A stretch of DNA of 64,000 nt from the NCBI GenBank assembly GCA_949316235.1, contig OX438743.1:31341242-31405241 (forward strand), in the 5' to 3' direction. Shown piece by piece: positions 11,684-22,205 of the stretch. The DNA is from Oegoconia quadripuncta. Taxonomy: Eukaryota > Arthropoda > Insecta > Lepidoptera > Autostichidae. The first letter of the stretch is position 1, and every line of letters begins with the position of its first letter. The position numbers and the translations under genes were made by a program. The notes under the pieces are model-generated. The model was given only the letters and a program-made list of their open reading frames with translations, was not told where the DNA came from and ran no database searches.

Positions 11684-11994
11684 CCGCCTCCGTGGCTCAA
11701 TGTAAATAACATTGGGTTTACGTTTCGGAGGTCGCGGATTCGATCCCCAGCGGGGTACATATTCAGTAGTCAGTTTGGTTGGTGATAGTGCATATTAAAT
11801 GTCCGCCTGGCTAGCTACCACCATCTTATCTAAATCTTAATAGCATTGTTGTGTTCGGGTTGTCAGAGATAAGATAGCCAGTCCCCCAAATAAGATGTGG
11901 TTTCCGGGTCAGTACGCTACCTTCTTCGGCCTCATCTTCACTTAACATCAGGTGTGATTGAGGTCAAGTGATAACGTTATGGATAAAAAAAAAA
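11684..11994 (+). repeat. S1 SINE, near full length
   Basis: Head, A box, B box, body and tail are all present. A deletion removes the TGCCGCCAAACAGCAATG segment in the body, so CTAAATC runs straight into TTAATAGCATTG. The oligo-A tail is followed by TTGACATACC and the head is preceded by TTATGTCATATAA, which may be a decayed target duplication. Confidence 0.88.
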
Positions 11995-12749
11995 TTGACA
12001 TACCATTATGGTAATCACTTTCTTTATTACGAACTCACTTGGTAATGTTGATTTATATGCTATATTTATATGATCGCATGAACAATTCTCTGTCATGTTA
12101 TCTTAGTAGCTAAGAAGTAATACATTATATTTGTTATGAATGATAAGATACTCTATGACAAAATCACTTTCTGCCATAATTGCTGCAGTTTTTCGCCATA
12201 CAACTTGGCATTTAATGCACTGACAGGTCATGAACGATATAGGCTGACTGAGGTCACATTCACAACACGTTGGCGCTATTTTAATTTCTTCAACGATCCG
12301 GTCCACAGTTAGTTCTAGGCTCGCAAATGATTCTTGTCTTTATTGGCTAAGAAATCCCAAAATTAAATATGAATCTTTACAAGAAACAGAACACCATGAA
12401 TATAAATGAAAGTAACCAAAATAACAATGACTCTATTTCGTTCACAAGCAATGTGGGACTGGTCGTTCAATTGAAATATAAAATAAATAAAAGCCTTAAA
12501 AATGAACTCATTCAATAAATAACAATAGGCCGTATAAGTTTCGTGTCAAACAATGATGGCAACAATCCCACTTTCGCGGTCCGACCAAATGTTGCCTCAT
12601 TACGCTGCGGTCAGACGAAATCCTTAGAGTAGTGTGTGCTTGTAAAATCGTGAAAAAGCTTCAGTTAGGTAAAGCTATGGTCAAACTAAACTTAACATTG
12701 AACACAGCGCTCTACATTCAGGTTTAGATAACTGAAAAGATATTATATC
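11995..12749. other. Non-coding, nothing recognised
   Basis: No repeat or exon recognised. Confidence 0.45.
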
Positions 12750-12980
12750 ATAAATCCAACTTGAATGGATTGGAACTCTCTTCCGACGCCGGCGTTAGTC
12801 TTTCCTGAATCGTACAACCTTGTGATCTTCAAGAGCAGGGTGCAGATTTATCTACTGGGATCACGTGCTTCATCATCGACCACCACTATAAGACCTAAAT
12901 TCAAAACGAATGCTTATAAATTTCGTCAAAAGACAATCAAATTACAAACAACCTTTGCTCGTCAAGAGTGGGACTAGCTT
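12750..12980 (+). pseudogene. LINE ORF2 C-terminus relic (WNSLP type), copy 1
   Basis: Reads MDWNSLPTPALVFPESYN then IFKSRVQIYLLGS. This matches the end of the jockey/CR1-like reverse transcriptase at 3038-4421 ([20 protein letters not shown]). Only the last ~40 codons are recognisable before the reading becomes unrelated. A second copy of the same segment follows 310 bp downstream in the same orientation. Confidence 0.7.
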
Positions 12981-13084
12981 ATTCTAAATTTGAATTTAAA
13001 AAACATAAACATTGAAAAATAGTTGCGCAAAATTATGGCGGGTATCAGTAAAATTCAAAAACCCTTCATTCATAATGCGAGCAG

Positions 13085-13280
13085 CCATGGCATGATACTC
13101 TCTTCCGGCGTCAGTCTTTCCTGAATCCTACAACCTTGGGATCTTCAAAAGCAGGGTGAATAGGCATCTACTGAGATCAAGTGCTTCATCATCGACCACA
13201 TCTTTACTTTCTATCAAACGAGGATGTCAAACGCGTATCCAGTTAATTATAAATAAATGTCCGAGATCGAACTCTACACC
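13085..13280 (+). pseudogene. LINE ORF2 C-terminus relic (WNSLP type), copy 2
   Basis: CTCTTCCGGCGTCAGTC, TTTCCTGAATCCTACAACC and GGGATCTTCAAAAGCAGGG repeat the segment at 12750, reading SLPASVFPESYNLGIFKSR and then MNRHLLRSSASSSTT across a frameshift. Two copies of one LINE end in tandem may come from independent insertions or a local duplication. Confidence 0.7.
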
Positions 13281-14367
13281 TGAAGGTTTGTTTGGTAACT
13301 ATGGATCTCGTATATTCATTAAAAAGACCTGTGAGAGTTATTATTCGACTTACTCTGATCTATATTCTTATATTGTTAAGTATTTAACTCCAATTTTCTG
13401 AAAACTTTTAAAACCTTCGAATGTGATTAATATGGAATCAATCAATGTAAGGGGCTTCGAAATACTTATTTCACATAATTTTATTATGATATTGAAATAA
13501 TAAATAACTAGTTTAAAATATATCTAATAATATTTTTGTATCACTAACAGTTTTTGTTTGCGTTTTGACTAGTCTTGGGACAAAAAAAGGTATAATCGAA
13601 ATGAATGTTAGACTTAATTTACGGAAGCTTTATTGGTTTTTTGTACTAACTATATTGTCACTATAACACAAGTACTATTGCAACTGTTTTGTTATTATTG
13701 CACAGTAAATATATGAAAAATAAATAAATAAAAATAAATGCGATAGCGAGATAGTTTGTCCTTCCTTCACGCCGCAGCGTTCATCAGAAAGACTTTACAG
13801 TTTAAGTGACAGAAAAAAGTTGAAATACTTCTTATTCCAAGAATAAGAACGGGCTAAAGTTTCTATTATATTTCTTGGATAACTTAAAATATAAGTGAGC
13901 AAATTGTTCGACTCCATAGTAACTTTATGTCAGCGACATTCGGACAGGACAAGTGTATATTTTACATTGTAAATAGAGTGATTACCTCACGTGTTATCCT
14001 TGACAGGCGGAATATAAATATCTAATAACTACTGACGTTTTAATAAATACCTATTTTAAGCAAGTGTAATAAAATCTTGGGCACTTGGGCATAGATAAGT
14101 AGAAGAGCGGACTTCAAGCAGTAATGAATAAGCTTACCCCAGCGGCAGTCTACATCCAGACATTGGAAATTAAATTATTGCCGGTTGAAGTACAAACCTA
14201 TTGTTTTAGGCATTTTCCTTGAAATAATTCAGGCACCAGTCTCTTTAAAGATTTGTTGTTTTAGTCACAAATTATACTAAGACATGCAATTATAAATGTT
14301 GTTGTACGAATCTTTGTGAGGAATATGAAGAGCATATTCACACTTTACTTATAACCTGTTGGTGTTG
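13281..14367. other. Non-coding, nothing recognised
   Basis: AT-rich, with no exon or repeat that I can support. Confidence 0.5.
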
Positions 14368-14618
14368 ACGACCTGTTTGGCGTAGTGGTTAGAAATTCTG
14401 CTGCTATACCAAAAGTTTGCGGGTTCGAATCCCGCTAGGGACATGTGTTTGTATGATGAATACAGACATGTGTTCCCGAATTATGGATGTTTTTCATTTA
14501 TATGTGTATTTATTTACAAAAAAAAAAGTATTTGTGTAGTTTATCAACCATCCGGTATCTATAGTACAAGCCTAGTTGCTTAGTGTGGAACTAGATGGCG
14601 CTGTGTGTATGTGTATAT

Positions 14619-14673
<55 letters not shown>
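14368..14673 (+). repeat. S2 tRNA-derived SINE, near full length, with (AT)n tail
   Basis: The head ACCTGTTTGGCGTAGTGG carries the A box and GGTTCGAATCC is the B box. Then come ATGATGAATACAGACATGTG, TTATGGATG, CCGGTATCTATAGTACAAGC and GTGGAACTAGATGGCGCTG, shared with the copies at 31549/32131 and 36821(-). The tail runs into about 26 AT dinucleotides (14621-14673), a microsatellite grown from the tail. Confidence 0.88.
14378..14432 (+). promoter_or_regulatory. Internal pol III promoter of S2 copy (A and B boxes)
   Basis: TGGCGTAGTGGT at 14378-14389 fits the A box and GGTTCGAATCC at 14422-14432 fits the B box exactly. Spacing is normal for a tRNA-type promoter. Whether the copy is transcribed is unknown. 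Confidence 0.7.
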
Positions 14674-14677
<4 letters not shown>

Positions 14678-14838
14678 ATAAATATTTTCAGTTTACATAC
14701 AAAAAAGTATACCCAACCGGATGCACCAATTTATTAAACTCTTGATGAGCCCGTTCTTCTATTAAATCTTTAGGTTGGAAGTTAATATTGCAGAGTCTGA
14801 GATGGGCAGATATTTATTATGTATTGATACTCTCCGGG

Positions 14839-14942
14839 CACCGACAGTCAAGTAGCCATCATTAAAATCAACCGGAACCGACTAGATAACGTGCCCTCCT
14901 AACAACAGAAATGCTGCTATTAAAATGCCACTAGTGGTCACC
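14839..14942 (-). repeat. S3 SINE, inverted 5' part of a twin-primed-looking copy
   Basis: Read in reverse this is GGTGACCACTAGTGGCATTT, then GGAGGGCACGTTA, AGTCGGT, CCGGTTGATTTTAAT and TGACTGTCGG. It is the S3 segment from the end of the 5S-like box to the middle of the element. It joins the plus-strand 3' part at 14943 directly. Confidence 0.75.
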
Positions 14943-15035
14943 TATCGGTGGCTACTAGTCTGATACAATTCATCAATTGAGACTGGGCCCATAACCTCCC
15001 CTAGTAAGAGGAGGCTGTGCTTAAACAGTGGGACG
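14943..15035 (+). repeat. S3 SINE, 3' part of the same copy
   Basis: TATCGGTGGCTACTAGTCTG, then GGGCCCATAACCTCC, AAGAGGAGGCTGTG and AACAGTGGGAC: the S3 3' half in plus orientation, starting at about the consensus point where the inverted part stops. Confidence 0.75.
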
Positions 15036-15365
15036 TAACAATGATTATATTGATATACTTCACAGTCAGGTGGATAGGACTCTGAATGCTAGTGTACAGA
15101 CATGCCTGCATTTTGGTGGCATTGAATGTGACCATGTTGTTGGCGTCGCACCCCAATCGGACACTGCCTGCCATATGTCCTAAAATGCGGTTAAGGACGA
15201 CTGTCTACCCTTTAGAGTTAAGCATTGCGGTCAACTGACGCATGAAGATTAAGCATTTAGTTATTGAGGTAGTAACTTAAGTTTCACTTGGCAGAGCCTT
15301 TGGCATTGCTTTTGGCAAGTTGACAGAAACCGATACACTATAAGGTTATAACAATTTAAGCATGT
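15036..15365. other. Non-coding, possible further S3 scraps
   Basis: TTAAGGACGACTGTC near 15190 and GAGTTAAGCATTGCGGTCA near 15216 resemble S3 words in mixed orientation, but the match is too weak to call. Confidence 0.3.
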
Positions 15366-15556
15366 AAAAACCAAAAAACCCGATAGCATAGGTATTTTGT
15401 TCGGGCGCCATGTCGGATTTGTCGCCAAGACGTATCAACCGACACCTTGCACTTCAAAATCGGTCAAGCCTGGATTACAGGAGGTTATAGAAATTAACAT
15501 ACATATATGCATACACTAGAAAGTAACCTCCTTCCTTCGGCAGTCGGGTAAAATTG
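15366..15556 (+). repeat. R5 interspersed repeat, copy 1
   Basis: Shared blocks with the copies at 19915 and 44150: GCCATGTCGGATTT, AAGACGTATCAACCGACACC, TTCAAAATCGGTCAAGCC, ACAGGAGGTTATAGAAATT, CATACACTAGAAA and the terminal AACCTCCTTCCTTCGG with CAGTCGGGTAAA. No coding potential. I do not know which class it belongs to. Confidence 0.75.
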
Positions 15557-15894
15557 GATGTCATTTCTCATGTTACGCATATTATTGAACGGAAAGTTAA
15601 GCTACGTTTAAGAATCCTTAGACCCTAAAATTATGTCTTATTTTTCCTAAACATGCTATCGTCACCATTTTCACACATGAATAGCACAAAACAAATTAAT
15701 TTCTATAAAGATTGCACAAAGCCGATTAACTCTGAATATCACAGTATAAATTGAAAGTCATCGTCGTTAAAATATTTCATGTTTTTTAAAATATGGCAAA
15801 AGCGTTTGATCGATATCTCCGGTGACAAGAGGGCTGGTAAATACCGCTCACAAGGCATTAGTATTGCGATACAGAGACGCTAACGCTGCCAGCC
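15557..15894. other. Non-coding, nothing recognised
   Basis: No repeat or exon recognised. Confidence 0.4.
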
Positions 15895-15990
15895 TCCTAG
15901 GTCCTGGCTATTTGAGGTAAGATAGCCAGTCCCCAAAATAAGTTGGGGGGTTTCGGATGACCCGCGTTCATCCTTATCTTCTTTTCTTTT
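15895..15990 (+). repeat. S1 SINE body fragment
   Basis: GGTAAGATAGCCAGTCCCC followed by AAAATAAGTTGGGGGG and TTTCGG is the S1 body, without head or tail. It is diverged and truncated at both ends. Confidence 0.6.
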
Positions 15991-16095
15991 CGATGTTATT
16001 CATGAAAATGTTTCACGTCTTTTCTAAAGGCAATAACAGTGTACTATGTACCCATGATACGTGGTATTAGGCATGCATGAATAAAAACTTTTAAG

Positions 16096-17181
16096 CCTTC
16101 GTCACAATAATAGCGGTGCGGGGCTGCAAATAACGTGGCGGGGTGCTTGACACGGCTACTAAAACCTACTTATTTTCATTTTTATTACTTTAAAATACAG
16201 AAATATCACTGAAGTTTTTGCATGTGTTCGATTATAGTTTGTATAAGTACAAGTGCGACAAATTAATTTAGTAAACCTCGAGATAGGAGATAGTAGGCGA
16301 TTATATCTAAATATTTAAATTATATACATTTACATACATAAATATACATACATATGTTTGTATGTGTAGGACCGCTATTTTTAACTCCCGACGAAAAACG
16401 ACGGGTGTTATGTAATTAAATTTTTAACACAGCTCTTTGGTTTATCTGAGTGATACAAAGATATATATATGTCGCAGATGCGCCGGGTGGCTGTTGGGCG
16501 TTGCTAGCGACCGGGACGGTGCCAGTCGCGTGTAAAGGGTTGCTCGGGCAACTACAGACAGATATACCCACAGACAACGTATTAACATTCAGTTCAATTA
16601 TGACCTTGAAACCTGAGATGCTTTCTGTTGAAGAGAAAACATGTGCACGCCCCTCGTGCCATACAACTTGGCCCCCGCGTGCACTCTGTGGAACTCAGCC
16701 GTATCTTGTCTATAGTTCCTCCTTGCTCAAATCTCATGATCAACTTCTTATTAGCTAACGAGTCTAACGACTCACCGGATTCTTCCAAGCGTCGGTGATA
16801 ATAACCAAATCACTCACAGTCGGTGATGTGTTCAGTGGATCTCCGACTCCTTCGACGGCTGGTAGCAAAGTGTGTCCCATTTTCGATGTGAAGACCTAAT
16901 ATAACTGTTAACGTCGTTACCGCTCCATTTCCGGCGATACCAGCGCCACCAGATTTACTTCCCATTAACCGCGTATTATGATAGTCAGTTGACCGTTCGA
17001 ATAATGAATTCTATCGCTAATTTATCGCATATATGTTTGTGGGATACAAATGGCCCAGTACGATAGTGTGACATTACATTAGCAACGTCACACTATTTGT
17101 ATTAACATCTCCATAGAAAACGTACGCAATTTCGCATCGCGCCGTTTTGCTCCGCGCCGCTTTCAGTGTGACGAAGGCTTT
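16096..17181. mobile_element. ~1.1-kb non-autonomous DNA transposon with GC-rich ends
   Basis: The left end reads AAGCCTTCGTCACA, TAGCGGTGCGGGGCTGC; the right end in reverse complement reads AAGCCTTCGTCACACTG, AAAGCGGCGCGGAGC. The 14-bp outer repeat is identical and the GC-rich subterminal part matches with changes. Flanks are TTTTAA on the left and TTTAG on the right, so a TTAA-type target is possible but not proven. The interior holds a fragment of the R6 repeat at about 16383, a GC-richer 300-bp stretch (16470-16770) with a 102-codon open frame of unknown meaning, and a hairpin at 17062-17096. No transposase was recognised. Confidence 0.7.
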
Positions 17182-17183
17182 AG

Positions 17184-17817
17184 TTACCTTTGTCTAAACC
17201 ATAGAACGATTTAGACAATCCGATTACAGCAATTAACACTATATTTCACAACTCACTGCTTACTATACTTTAAGTTATCATTACACACCTACATACTTAA
17301 TTAGTTAAGTAAAAATTAGCCAATAAATCTCATTTAGCTAAGAAGTAAAGTCAACTTGAACAAAAAGTGATATAAATCATGCAGTATCCATTACAATGCG
17401 CTAAGAGTTGTTGTGAAAGACATAATTGGTTTTGTCTATTTATAATGAGCCGTAAGTGGCGTGTAATTAATGGGAGCTCGGTATGATGAAGAGAGATAGT
17501 TGCTAAACGGACTCTGCCCACTGACTGTGTAGGAGTCAAGCTCTACTCAAAGCGGTGCAATACTCTCAAGATATGACTTTTAAAATTTTATAACAAAGCA
17601 TTGTAAAAGAGCAATTATATTTTTAAGTTATGAAAAATAGAATAGTTTATCTTTACGCTTCTCTATAAAAAAATGTTTATTAAATATTTAACTTACTTTC
17701 AATGGAGACATTTTTTTTATTCTATAATTCGTAGAAATTAACTTTTCCATTTTCATTTTCATTCAAATTGACGAATTGAACCAGTGAATGAATTGTCTCC
17801 TCTAAACTCTCTTTTAA
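17184..17817. other. Non-coding, nothing recognised
   Basis: AT-rich, no recognised repeat. Confidence 0.45.
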
Positions 17818-18150
17818 CCACCTCCGTGGCTCAATGTACACAACATTGGGTTTACGAATCGGAGGTCGCGTGTTCGATCCCCAGCGTACTTGTTTTAGTA
17901 CTCGGTTTGGTTGGTGGTAGCGCATTTTAAATGTCCGCCTGATTAGCTACCACCATCTTAACTAAATCTGCCGTCAAGCAGCAATGTTAATATCATTGTT
18001 GTGTTCCGGTTGTCAGAGAAAAGATAGCCAGTCCCCCAAATACGTTGAGGTTTCCGGGTCAGTACGCTTCCACCTTCGACCTCATCGTCACTTAACATCA
18101 GGTGTGGTTGAGGTCAAGTGCTAACCCGTTGTGCATAAAGAAAAAAAAAA
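17818..18150 (+). repeat. S1 SINE, near full length
   Basis: Head to oligo-A (AAAGAAAAAAAAAA) is present. The T-arm of the tRNA-like head has lost GGGG (CCCCAGCG runs into TACTTG). The rest matches the S1 body and tail. Confidence 0.9.
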
Positions 18151-18422
18151 CTCGTGCTTCAAGTCATCACATAAAAGGGTTGGCTGTCAGAACCGTATAG
18201 TCATCGGCATACCGAGTTGTTTGACATATCGGTGTTGTTCGAATTAGCATACTGGCCAACACAACGGACGAGCCTCTGTTCGACATTTAAATATTTAAAC
18301 AGCCTTTCACTTCGACATGCTTAAATTATTTTAATGAATGTTTCACTGATAGATTCAATAGGGCGCCTTATAACCTACCTACTTGTTCTAAAATATACCT
18401 ACTATTAAAATAAATAAATATA

Positions 18423-18482
18423 AGATCATCAACAGCCTTACACGTCCCCATTGTTGGGACACAGCCTCTTCTCACAGAGAGA
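18423..18482 (-). repeat. S3 SINE 3' end fragment, minus strand
   Basis: CATCAACAGCCTTACACGTC, then CCCATTGTTGGGACACAGCC, is the reverse complement of the S3 3' end. The rest is absent. Confidence 0.7.
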
Positions 18483-18624
18483 AATGTTGAGAAGTCTGTT
18501 AGCAAATTTTTAGTATAGAACAAAGAAAGTAATATCCGAACTCTTGCGATTCGTAACAATTTTTTTGTTGGGCACAAAGGTCCGTTTTATTAATTGTATG
18601 CAAAGTTAGATTAACAATGAATAC

Positions 18625-18925
18625 AGTTAATCATATGGCAATGTCTGGCGCGGTCAGTTCTTGGATGGGTGACCACCAGTTGATAATTTTAATACGAATA
18701 TTTCCGGACAGGACACGTTAAATAGTCGGTCCTAGTTGTTTTCAATTGAAGGCAGTCGTTAAGTAAGTAGCCTACAGGGACGGCTTATAAACACTGACTG
18801 TCAGGTGGCTAGTCTGACACAACTCCATCTATCCGCAGCGTGGTGGACTATGGCCCATGCCCTCTCCAGCGAGAGGGGTCTGTGCCCCATCAGCAGAGAT
18901 GAGTAAGGCTTTTGATGATGATTGA
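18625..18925 (+). repeat. S3 5S rRNA-derived SINE, near full length
   Basis: The head GGCAATGTCTGGCGCGGTCA plus TTGGATGGGTGACC matches the 3' half of the animal 5S rRNA internal promoter region. Then follow TTTTAATACGAATATTTCC, GGACACGTTAAATAGTCGG, TTGTTTTCAATTGAAGGCAG, CAGGTGGCTAGTCTGACAC, GGTGGACTATGGCCC and GAGAGGGGTCTGTGCCCC, ending in a GATGATG tail. It is non-autonomous; 5S-derived SINEs use an internal type 1 pol III promoter. Confidence 0.8.
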
Positions 18926-19465
18926 TTAAGCAAAACAATAAATTACAAACACAGATATGAATCGTAACATAAATATAGGTTAAACAGATATACGTATACG
19001 AGTTTTTGTGAAGAAAAAATTTTCGATTTAGAGGTTGTTAATTTCAAACAAAAGAACAAAATAATTAAGCTGTCTCAACAAATGTGAAAAAACGCAAAAT
19101 TAGAACAGTAAAGAACATTTCTAATAATAAGTGGGTATATTTTGTTTATCTGAATAATGCTATACGAGCCTACAAATCTGTACCAGATAATAAACAAAAC
19201 GTCTACACCCACCGACGTTTAAAAACTAATAAAAAACAGTCGAAATATTCATGAATGGACGAGCAGCGTCGTAGATAGGTGTGATTAGAGCGAGCCTGCG
19301 CGTGGGCAGACCGCCTGTCATCGCGAGGGGTCATTGTGTATGGGCAGAGTCTTGTATTTTATAGAAAGGCCGTGGTCTATAGTTTAAAAGCGTTATGGGT
19401 ACAATTGTTTTCATTTTGAAATAGAATATTTTGAAATATCGGGGTATGAGTAACCAAATTTTGTG
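18926..19465. other. Non-coding, small GC-rich patch
   Basis: Mostly AT-rich. A CpG-containing patch at about 19258-19335 has no recognised identity. Confidence 0.4.
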
Positions 19466-19469
19466 CAGT

Positions 19470-19545
19470 TTATACAATACAATACAATACAAATACACTT
19501 TATTGTACAAAAGGAGAACATACATTTTACAAAACACAATACTGA
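19470..19545 (-). repeat. LINE 3' tail, minus strand
   Basis: ACAATACAATACAATACAAA followed by TACACTTTATTGTACAAAAG is the reverse complement of the LINE tail ending in (TTGTA)n. The rest of the LINE is missing or unrecognisable. Confidence 0.65.
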
Positions 19546-19749
19546 CAAGAGAATATATATATAAATATATAAATTTATAGAATTGTTTTATTTAAAAAAC
19601 TAGCAAGATTTATGTAAGTAAAGACGAGATAAGACGGTTATTTACCAAAAAGGACCAGATATAATTATACATTTGCCGTAAATTCTTTTCAATGTGAATG
19701 TTTCATTTGCACACAATTTGCTGCTAAACCCCAAATTTACTCCGTTTCC

Positions 19750-19868
19750 AACTTCAGTGCTCAGGTTGACTGGAAGAGATCTCTTAAAGAGATAAGTCCA
19801 CCTTTGTACATGACCTATTGTTTGTACTCTGTTATATGTAATTTTTTGGTGCAATAAATTGCATATTC
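19750..19868 (+). repeat. LINE 3' tail, plus strand
   Basis: GGTTGACTGGAAGAGATCTC, TTAAAGAGATAAGTCCACC, TTTGTACATG and GGTGCAATAAATTG form the usual lepidopteran RTE-like 3' end. It lies 200 bp from the oppositely oriented tail at 19470. Confidence 0.7.
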
Positions 19869-19914
19869 TTTAGAATATAATAATTTTACAATAATAATAA
19901 CATCATAAGTTTAT

Positions 19915-20126
19915 AAACCAAAAAACCAGACTGCATATTGTGCATTTCACGGTCGTTATGTTGGATTTTTTTCTACAAAATTTCCAGGAATCAAGACGAA
20001 TTTACGACACCATGCACTTCAAAATCGGTCAAGCTTTTTAGGCTACACGACGTTACATAGAAATCTACATACATACATACACTCGAAAAACATTAAACCT
20101 TCTTAAGGAAGGGGGCAGTTGAGTAA
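19915..20126 (+). repeat. R5 interspersed repeat, copy 2
   Basis: Matches the copy at 15366: GTCGTTATGTTGGATTTTTT, AAGACGAATTTACGACACC, TTCAAAATCGGTCAAGC, ACGTTACATAGAAATC, CATACACTCGAAAAACAT and a terminal CTTCTTAAGGAAGGGGGCAG. Confidence 0.75.
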
Positions 20127-21189
20127 ATACTTATAACACGTGTCCTGCCAACTACGAGTATATGTATCTATACGTAGTAAAAAAATAATTCAATTGTACC
20201 TGACTAAATAGCATTGAATGTGTTAAGAAAAACTAAGAAGGTTGGTTGTGACAAAGAAAATGTTAAGTTAAAGTTTTCCAAATTTTCAATTTGTAATTAT
20301 TATTAAACATGTTTATTAGCTACTGACTAAAGCGTCTTTTATTAGCTTTTTTAAACTATAATTTTTTCCAATGCAGATTTACGCCACATTTTGAACCTAG
20401 GTAAGTACTATCGCCAGGTAAGGTAATGTTAAATTTGTCAACATTTTGGTATTGAAACAAACCCCACTGAATGAAGATTAAGTCTTATTTCATTTCAATT
20501 ATTTAGACCAATATAATATATTACATAGATTACATTAGCTATAGCTTATGACAGACTACATATTCCTTTAAAAAATCACCAATGGACTTATCTTTTTAAA
20601 ACAAAAATGAGCAATACATTTATCATACAAATATTACATAACGCAATCCAAATTCATTAATCCCTATTCATGTTTATTTTGTCTTGTCTAACAATTTCTT
20701 GCACGATCCCAACTGGATTTGCATTGAATGAGCGCGGGCTGGACACACGCGCAAGCGCATCGACGGGCCTGTCATTAGCGGACGCGCACAATCTGTCGCC
20801 CCACCCTGTTCCGAACTCAAATTATTGTGTTCGAACGCTAGCGGTCGCGTTACAACACGCGCGATGTTTCATAAACGAGTTACACTTTTGTTTGTGACTG
20901 TACTTTGATGCGAGCTTTTGCTATTACCACCTCCGATTTCTTTTTAGTGTTCCGTAACGTAATTGGAAATCGGGGCAAGGAATCTGTTTTTGCTTCGGTG
21001 ACTTGTTGTCTTGTGTATTTGACTATATCACTCTTTTTAGGCATTGTTAGCTTTTACTTTTATTGTTTAATTACGCCACGGTTTCGCTATAATAAAATAT
21101 GACTGAGGAATTCACAGGTCCCTTCTTCCGTATTAATCGTATCCCAAGTTAAATAGTCGTGATCATTATCATCAGTCCAAATTATTCCA
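20127..21189. other. Non-coding with a CpG-rich patch at 20720-20880
   Basis: AT-rich apart from a patch with many CG dinucleotides (GAGCGCGGGC, ACACGCGCAAGCGCATCGAC). A 75-codon frame crosses it but resembles nothing I know. It could be a conserved regulatory element or a non-coding exon; I cannot tell. Confidence 0.4.
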
Positions 21190-21475
21190 CTAGGTACTGA
21201 ATATAGACTTTACAGAGCGCGATCTTCCGCTTTAAGTACCCAGTCGTTTCCAGTCGTTCGATGCATATCTTCACTGTATCTACCGGGGGGGCACCCTAAC
21301 TATGCTTTCCTGGTTGCGCGGTGGTCTCCATTTCAGAAACCGCTTGCCACAGCAATTTCACGTTATGCGTCACCTACCTGTCCTTTGCCACCAGCCTGCT
21401 AACATTCAGAGCTATGTCGTTAGTTTTCTGGTGGATCACCTCATTCCGGATCTTATCTCTCAGATAATAGATATT
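21190..21475 (-). pseudogene. LINE reverse-transcriptase C-terminus relic
   Basis: The minus strand reads, across several frames, RDKIRNEVIHQKT, then GRYSEDMHRTTGNDWVLKAE and DRAL. These match the conserved end of lepidopteran LINE proteins (IRNE-I-R, a GRP-TRW-DD region, AEDRA-W). It is heavily decayed, with stops and frameshifts. The closest relative in the window is 51510-51790. Confidence 0.7.
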
Positions 21476-22062
21476 ATCATTGAAATCATCATATACGAGT
21501 ATGTGATATAGCACAGTTATAAGGCTATATAGCTAGTATTCCTTAAATAACTGTGCTATATGACTGAAGTTGGTTGCTGATATCTACTTTCATACACAAG
21601 TATCAAACAACAAGTCTATGTAGAAGGCTGGTAATCTATCGAATACGGTCATCAAAAAAAATATATTAAATGCCTTTTGTGCAGCGGCCTTTGTCCACAA
21701 CTTTTTTACCACCCTTATATATTTTTTTTCACTTTTTTGCATCAAAGAAACGGTTTTATAAAATTTCAAAGGAAACGATGCGAATAATTCCACGTTTCAT
21801 GTTTCTTAGTTTTTTATATGAACTATTTCTAAACGCCCACGGGCTTTGTTGGTCGCTATCGATCTAATCTCCTTTTGATAGACCTCCTTAGTTAGATGGA
21901 CCCCATCTCATTGTCCAGTATTTTTTTAAATGTTCTTTATTCTGTCTGTGAAAAAAAAATAGGAAGGAGTTGATCGAAGATAAAAACACTTGTTATTTAA
22001 AGTTAATTTACTTCTTAATATGTATATTGAATTTTGAATTAAGTGATTTTATAAAAATTTGG
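21476..22062. other. Non-coding with a short hairpin
   Basis: A 15-bp inverted repeat (ATATAGCACAGTTAT / ATAACTGTGCTATAT) lies at 21506-21561 with a 26-bp loop. Otherwise nothing recognised. Confidence 0.45.
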
Positions 22063-22205
22063 GATACAGCCTTAGGACAGGATATGGGCCGTAGTCCACC
22101 AGTAGTAGATTTGTGTCATGTAATAGCCACCTGAATGTCACAATTTCCAAGCCATCCCTTTAGGCTATCGACTTGCTTAAGGACGACTTTCTATTGAAAA
22201 GAACC
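22063..22205 (-). repeat. S3 SINE fragment, minus strand
   Basis: Reverse complement reads GGTTCTTTTCAATAG, AAGTCGTCCTTAAGCAAGTC, CATTCAGGTGGC, ATGACACAAATC, TGGTGGACTACGGCCC: the middle and 3' part of S3, diverged. Confidence 0.7.

Noticed and set aside
14621..14673. AT-rich origin or promoter
   Set aside because: It is a plain AT microsatellite at the end of an S2 SINE.
17062..17096. Short hairpin as a microRNA
   Set aside because: Stem of only 10-11 bp inside a DNA transposon; too short.
18625..18680. 5S rRNA gene
   Set aside because: Only the second half of 5S is present and it continues into the S3 body, so it is a SINE head rather than a gene.
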